Part shown: positions 59,213-64,000 of the stretch, piece after piece | Layout: each line of letters opens with the position of its first letter | How positions within the stretch are numbered: the stretch's first letter is position 1 | Assembly: GCF_000264995.1 (NCBI RefSeq) | Contig: NW_006767443.1 | Span: 646,330-710,329 of the forward strand | Source of the DNA: Punctularia strigosozonata HHB-11173 SS5 | Lineage: Eukaryota; Basidiomycota; Agaricomycetes; Corticiales; Punctulariaceae | Reading direction: 5' to 3' | DNA: 64,000 bases | The notes under the pieces: model-generated | The model's database searches: none | Seen by the model: only the letters and a program-made list of their open reading frames with translations | Told to the model about the DNA's origin: nothing | Program-made: the position numbers and the translations under genes

Positions 59213-61359
59213 TTACCGCACCGCATGCTCGAATGGCGGACTTACATCAAGCCGCTCGTTCACTTCTTGGCTGGAGGAGCACGCCATCTGATGTCTCCTG
59301 TCCTCGCAGAGCCGTATCACCTGACGCGCAATCAAAGTCAAGAAGTGCAACAACGATTCGTCGCTGATCTCCGCTTCGATAGCGTGTTCGTATGAGGAGG
59401 CACCACCACCCAAGTTGATAGCCAGATCGTCCTCCGTGAGCCCTTGCTCTTCGCTAGCCCCTTGGCGCTCTTCCACAGCACATTCCAACTCTACCTGTTT
59501 CTGGGCGGCGCGTTGGAGCATCCCGATATAGTCCGAAGGTCGATTCTCGACTTCTTCCACCACCTTCCTCCGCCCTTCCTCGGAATCTCTCTCCTTCCTC
59601 AATTGAAGCAGCCCGACCGTGGCCGCATACACCCACAAGTGGTGCGATACCTTGCCGTCCGCGTTGAGTTGGAATATGGGTGTGTTCGCGCGCGGGACCT
59701 CATCGTTCCCAAGAAGTGTATTTCCGTCGGAGCCCGCGCTTTCTCGACCAACTGGAGCGACAAGGTTTGACGACTCCCACATTGTGCTGTCGGGCCACTG
59801 GGCAATCAAATACGAAAGCAGCCGCAGCTCCAAAGCATGCCGTGACTCGTCGATGACACCGCCGAAGCCCGCCGGCTCGTGCGTCGTTCGTGCGGTTCCG
59901 TTGTCCACCCTCGTCGGACTAGCGAGCCTCCGACGTTTCGGGGCTCGCTGTTGGTCTGAGCCATCCTCTGCGTCGGCTTGCGTCGAGAAGCTCGACTCAT
60001 CGCACTCGGGACTTTCGGGGTTTGGAGTTGCGCTCCCGATCCCGCGGCCGAAGATCCTGAACAAATGAGTGAGAAAATCACTTCTGCCGCCGTAATTGCC
60101 TCGCTGACATACCACGGCAGCTCGTTCGCGTACCATTGGATGCTGTCGTTTTCGTTGCTATCGAGCATGAACCCATACCGTGCCAGGAGCTCGGCATTGC
60201 TCAAATGCTCTCCGTATGTATTGAATACTTCTTCGCCAGCCTGCACGTGTGCATTGGTGACCATCTCATATGTGTCGCTGCCGCTTTGGCCGTTCAATGG
60301 CTGCCGCCAGCCGCGCTCAACGGTGCTGCCGTCTTCGTCATGGGGACATTCATCGAGGGAACCACATGTAGGGCAGACATGGTAGTCACTCTGTTGAGGT
60401 TTCAGCATGAGAACAAATGATGCTTGTCGGATGCACTACCTCAAGATGGATGTGATTGTCTTGAATGTGGTTGAACCTGGGGAGCATGTTGGAGTGAGTT
60501 GTAAGCTGAACAGAGTGTGATGGCAGAATGAACATACACATCTGCAATAGGGACCATGCAAAGGCCGTGGTATGCATCTGTGATGAATGCCCTTGACGAC
60601 ACTAGGGCAAAGGCCCTGCAAAAACCTGACAAGGTTGGTCCTGAGTTTGGCCACAGATGGTTGATTGTAGGAACCACAGTGCTTTGATAGAAGCGGTGGA
60701 CTGCATCCTGTACATTGTTTGCAGTCAGCTCATGCTCATGCTGGATGATGCTCAGAATTACACTGTAGCTTGCTACCTGATAATCATGGATTGCATGCCA
60801 GAGCTCAGTACCAGCTGCCCAGGACCATGCTGACTGGCTATCCATCTTCCAGTTTGGGTCCAAGAACAGATCCTGGTCTCCCAGGCTTTCAAAAGCTATG
60901 TCCAGCATATATCAGCATGGGTCAAGCTGTGAGCAGCAGCAGAGGCTCAACTACTCAAACCCCATAAGCTTGCAATCATTGGGGGCTCTATAGGGAGGGA
61001 TTGGATGTACCCATGCCACCGTGAATGTATGCCTTGCAGGATTTCACCATACAATGCAAGGGCAAGGAACAGCTGAGCAGATAAGCCATACAGTGTTTGT
61101 TGCCAATTGATGAACTGATGAAGACCACGGTGACAAGATCGCACTGATAGCACTGTTGTCCTCGGGATGTGAACCACTGCAGAAGCTTTAGGTGGAATAC
61201 TGAAATAATTTGCATGTACAAACCTGAGGATGACACAGGAATCTCTGCTGTAGCATGAACACACAAACCACCGTTGTCATGCACTATTTGCAGCCGCTTG
61301 TCGATTGTGATACCAGATGCATGACACCATTTGAGGAGAACCTGAAGTGTGTTGGACAT
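59213..61359 (-). CDS. SET-domain lysine methyltransferase, SETD6/Rkm4-like
   Basis: Six exons (61224-61359, 60961-61185, 60538-60895, 60440-60476, 60113-60390, 59213-60056) sum to 626 codons without a stop. The start MSNTLQVLLKWCHASG opens a SET domain that is split by a long insert, as in SETD6 and the ribosomal-protein methyltransferases. VHIPRTTVLSVRSCH and SRWHGYIQSLP come first. FCRAFALVSSRAFITDAYHG, PIADVFNHIQDNHIHLESDY, a CPTCGSLDECPHD cysteine cluster and EEVFNTYGEHLSNAELLARY follow. The carboxyl half (PKRRRLASP and a coiled region with LVGLLQLRKERDSEEG-like helices) is acidic and helical. The likely role is methylation of a lysine in a ribosomal or nuclear protein, by homology. The gene is chimeric in composition: exons 1-4 and the start of 5 are CpG-poor, the rest CpG-rich. 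Confidence 0.9.
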
Positions 61360-61563
61360 GAGGGACCATGGAGGGAAGAAACAGCCTTATAGTTGACCAG
61401 GTTTGCACCGAGTGGATACTTCAATGTTCCCACAGTCACGTGATGTGCTTTTTGGAGATCGTTCACATTGTCTCCAGGTTGACCAAGGTGACCACCACAC
61501 TTTTCTTGTTTGTACTCGTCTCCCCAGCCCCAACTCCAACCCTGATCCTAACCCTAAGGCCTC
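61360..61563. promoter_or_regulatory. Divergent promoter region, SET / C2H2
   Basis: Only 204 bases separate the two start codons, so the genes must share promoter elements. It holds a telomere-like CTAACCCTAA word (61,547-61,556), probably chance or a binding site for a telobox-type factor. Confidence 0.5.
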
Positions 61564-62671
61564 ATGCCCCCTGAACGAGTTCTGATTGAACTATCTGCAG
61601 TTCCTTCTATGGCTATGACAGCTTTGGTGGAGCTCAACTGTATCTGGATGGATTGTACTGCCATCCTCAATTGCTGGTATGCACTAAAGGAGGTTTGTTG
61701 GCTCCTACTCCAAGCCACCAAGAGAGCTTATCATACCATCTAGCACCTTATATTTCACTGTCAATGTGAAGGGCAGATACTTGATGTGTGTAGAAGTCAC
61801 CAGTGGTCCTTCAAATCTGACTGTTCTTCCAGGATACATGGAAATGTGGCATACAAGATTGTTCTGTCGATGATCTGGAGTCAGAGGAGGCACTTGTCAC
61901 TCATATCAAGGCAGTACACATGCCACAAATACCTCTTCCGTGTCCTGCCAAAGGTAAATCCATGAATTCGCTTTTTTATGATAATTCACTCATCCATCCA
62001 TCTACACAGGCTGTCAAAGGACTTATTTAAACAGTCCCATCCTCACTGCACATTTTGGCAGGGCCCACAGAGCATTACTTGAAACACCCGTCTCATCTTC
62101 CCACCTCTGGATGATTCTGCAACCACAGCACGATCTGATCCAGCTACCTAGCCTCGGAAAGCTCCCACCACCATTAGCCCCAGGGATCAGCTACAACATG
62201 CTACCGGTGTATCAAGGGACAAGGCCTTCACAGCATCTTCCTACCTCCCCCAGGAAGAGGTGGAAGAAGTTGGATCACCCAGATCCAGAAGATGATGGTC
62301 AAGACTCCGACTCTGACACTCCCGAGCTGAGCCGCTTACCAGTTCCCCACCCCCTTGGTTTATCCTTTTTTGTCCCAAGGGAGATCACTGTGGACACACA
62401 GCAGCACATGTCTGCTGCAGACATATCTCAACTGTTGTCAAGGCCCATACGTCCAACCCTGGAGCCCTCAGTCACCACAGACTCCAGCGGTGATCCAAGA
62501 TTGCCCGGTCATAGTGAATTCAAGCGAGAAGCTGAGGGTTATGAGCATGAGGGTCTCTTGATTGGGGATGGTCTATGGCCAGAAGAGAGGCAAGGAAGTG
62601 ATGCTCAGCATGACGAAGGAGACTATGATGAATTTGAGCTTGTATTGGAGGATGCCATGGACAGCAACTGA
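61564..62671 (+). CDS. C2H2 zinc-finger protein, three fingers
   Basis: Four exons (61564-61692, 61744-61785, 61833-61953, 62010-62671) sum to 318 codons without a stop. Three C2H2 fingers sit in the first 110 residues. Finger 1 is C-IWMD-C, twelve residues, H-LIF-H, and its two halves are joined by intron 1. Finger 2 is C-GIQD-C ... THIKAVH. Finger 3 is C-PAKG-C-QRTYLNSPILTA-H-FGRA-H, split by intron 3. The rest is disordered, with an acidic Asp/Ser patch (DPEDDGQDSDSD), proline-rich parts and a very acidic end DEGDYDEFELVLEDAMD, which could be an activation domain. A nuclear DNA-binding role is inferred. The fingers appear only when the small exons are spliced; the last exon alone shows no motif. 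It lies wholly in the CpG-poor block. Confidence 0.85.
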
Positions 62672-62871
62672 CCACAATACCCTAGTTTACACAATCGAAC
62701 ATAATCCTATCATTCACTTAAAGAGTCGTGCATCTCAGGCAAGCAGCTGGCATGCACTGTGTTCATGTTTCTGCAAAACCGAACATAAAATAGTCATCAT
62801 GGAAACAGATACATCATGCTGGTCTACATCTTGTTTGCTGGCATACAGTTCATTCATATGGTACAACGGAA

Positions 62872-64000
62872 TCAGTGGACGATCTCCACGGTGAGATCGC
62901 CTTGGTTGATGGAGTCACCTGCAGGAAAGTCAGCAATGATGCACCCGCAGACCTGGTAATGGTCTGATTTCTCACCTTCTTGTACAACGACGCGCTTGAC
63001 GTGGCCAGACACCGGCGCAGTAATGGCAGATTCCATCTAACGGCCCAGTCAGTACTCGCGCGAACATCAACTTGTAACGAACTGACCTTCATCGCGCTCA
63101 TGACGCACAGCGGGTCACCCTTCTTGATCTCCTGACCCTCCTTGACGCGCACCTCGACGACGACACCGGACATCGGGGCGCCAACTGAGCCGGGATCGGA
63201 TGTCGCCTTCTCGCGCGAGACGGTCTCGACGGCAGAGTTCTTGTCCTCTACGGAGACGGCGCGAACCTTCGAGCAGTCGTAAGTACATCGCCCTTGCCAC
63301 GACGACAAACGCTGACCTCGCCGTTTACTTCGAACCAGACGTCGCGCTGCGCCTTACCCTCGACCACAGGGCCGACGGCCATCAACCGGATGATCAACGT
63401 CTTGCCCTTCTCGATGGAGATATGCATCTCCTCGCCGATCTCAGGACGTCCGAGGAAGTAGCGGGTCGGGATCACGCTGGAGGACCTCTAGTCAGCGAAG
63501 TGTCGTTAACGCGCGGGCGTCGAGATATACCTGAGATCACCGTACTTCTGGACGAAGTTCTGATACTCTTCGAAGACCTATCGCGTCGGAGGTTCATTAA
63601 CGTTCGTCCGTGACTATACACGTGAAGTCGCTCACCTTTGGATACATGACATACGACGTCACATCACTGTCTGAAATGTGCTTGCCAAACTTGCTGCGCA
63701 GCTCCGCCTTGATCTTCTTGAAGTCGAGGGGCTCCATGGTCGCGCCGGGGCGCCCGTCGATCCTCGGCTTGTCCCTAATGATACGCGAACGGAGGGGCTC
63801 TGGGAATCCGCCGACGGGCTGCCCGAGGTAGCCCTGGAAGAACTCGACGACCGACGACGGGAAGTCGAGCGTCTCGGCACGGTCGATGACGTCCTGCTTC
63901 GACAGCTTGTTCGAAGTCATCCACTGAGCGAAGTCGCCGACGACCTTCGACGACGGCGTGACCTATGGGGGATGTGAGGACGGGATGTCAATGTACGGTG
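62872..64000 (-). CDS. PYC1: Pyruvate carboxylase, 3' part
   Basis: This is the carboxyl end of the biotin-dependent enzyme that makes oxaloacetate from pyruvate; the gene continues beyond the right edge. Six exons are visible (63636-63962, 63541-63587, 63317-63476, 63087-63266, 62976-63036, 62872-62918), with an intron from 63,963 to the edge. They encode the end of the carboxyltransferase domain (WMTSNKLSKQDVIDRAETLD, FFQGYLGQPVGGFPEPLRSR, SYVMYPKVFEEYQNFVQKYG, SVIPTRYFLGRPEIGEEMHI), then VGPVVEGKAQRDVWFEVNGE. The biotinyl domain follows with VGAPMSGVVVEVRVKEGQEI and the biotin-attachment motif CVMSAMKM. That motif is split by an intron right after its lysine. The protein ends EGDSINQGDLTVEIVH. 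One acceptor is GAAG. It is very well supported. Confidence 0.96.

Larger units (their letters stand above)
60370..62870. other. CpG-depleted compositional block
   Basis: Counting by eye between 60,421 and 62,820 gives about 35 CpG in 2,400 bases (1.5 per 100), against several times that density in the genes on both sides. TG and CA are in excess and GC is lower. The left edge lies inside SET exon 5 near 60,350-60,400; the right edge is at the pyruvate carboxylase stop codon (62,872). The block includes SET exons 1-4, the shared promoter and the entire C2H2 gene, all with open frames. Confidence 0.8.

Noticed and set aside
60388-60410. ATG at about 60,408 (minus) as start of the SET protein
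   Set aside because: It lies in an intron; exons upstream restore the SET motifs PIADVFNHI and SRAFITDAYHG in frame.
61541-61560. Telomere-like CTAACCCTAA
   Set aside because: It is a single copy-and-a-half, not an array, inside a promoter between genes; no sign of a chromosome end or interstitial telomere array.
1-64000. CRISPR arrays, rRNA genes, intact tRNA genes, LTR-type or virus-derived elements
   Set aside because: No regularly spaced repeats, no rRNA core sequences, no complete cloverleaf and no reverse transcriptase, integrase or capsid-like motif were seen on either strand.

Overview
The window is nuclear DNA of a filamentous basidiomycete, most likely an Agaricomycete of the polypore type. 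The support is internal: genes are cut by many introns of about 45-70 bases with GTRNGT donors, coding DNA is GC- and CpG-rich, the gene families include DUF6535, an Ecl1-like protein and expanded fungal P450s, and genes are packed on both strands. The species cannot be named from sequence alone. Gene models were built by hand from frame continuity, splice signals and protein motifs. Nearly all have exon sums divisible by three and no internal stop.

Layout. 1-16,938 is a redox-enzyme neighbourhood: the 3' end of a P450 (1-404), an SDR (985-2,031, minus), a P450 with one in-frame stop (4,659-7,028, plus), then three housekeeping genes (ribosomal protein eL30, a Thp3/SAC3-GANP protein, mitochondrial ribosomal protein mL44), then a second SDR (13,234-14,284, plus) and a whole P450 (14,585-16,938, minus). 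The outer convergent P450/SDR pairs mirror each other, which points to an inverted segmental duplication. 18,070-22,014 encodes an F-BAR/DEP/RhoGAP protein of the Rgd2 type. 22,920-27,447 holds a DUF6535 membrane protein that ends inside the 3' end of the first of two tandem paralogues of an unrecognised protein of about 175 residues. 28,688-38,303 carries an M50B-like membrane peptidase, a PX-PH-RhoGAP protein of the Bem3 type and the amino-acid-permease chaperone Shr3. A DNA transposon with perfect 318-base inverted ends sits 93 bases past SHR3. From there to about 56.7 kb only one gene is recognisable, an Ecl1-like factor (49,748-50,843), in a CpG-rich, simple-repeat-rich gene desert. 56,696-64,000 is dense again: SmB, nitronate monooxygenase, a SET methyltransferase, a C2H2 zinc-finger protein, and the 3' end of pyruvate carboxylase.

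The most unusual signal is a 2.5 kb block (about 60,370-62,870) that is strongly depleted in CpG between CpG-rich flanks. It contains the 5' half of the SET gene, the shared divergent promoter and the whole C2H2 gene, all with open reading frames, and its left edge cuts through a SET exon. The mirrored P450/SDR duplication with a near-identical tract inside the two SDRs, and the tandem unknown-protein pair with a conserved upstream block, are the next most interesting. Regulators of Rho-type GTPases (Rgd2-like, Bem3-like) lie about 10 kb apart; the remaining genes look like independent neighbours rather than one pathway.
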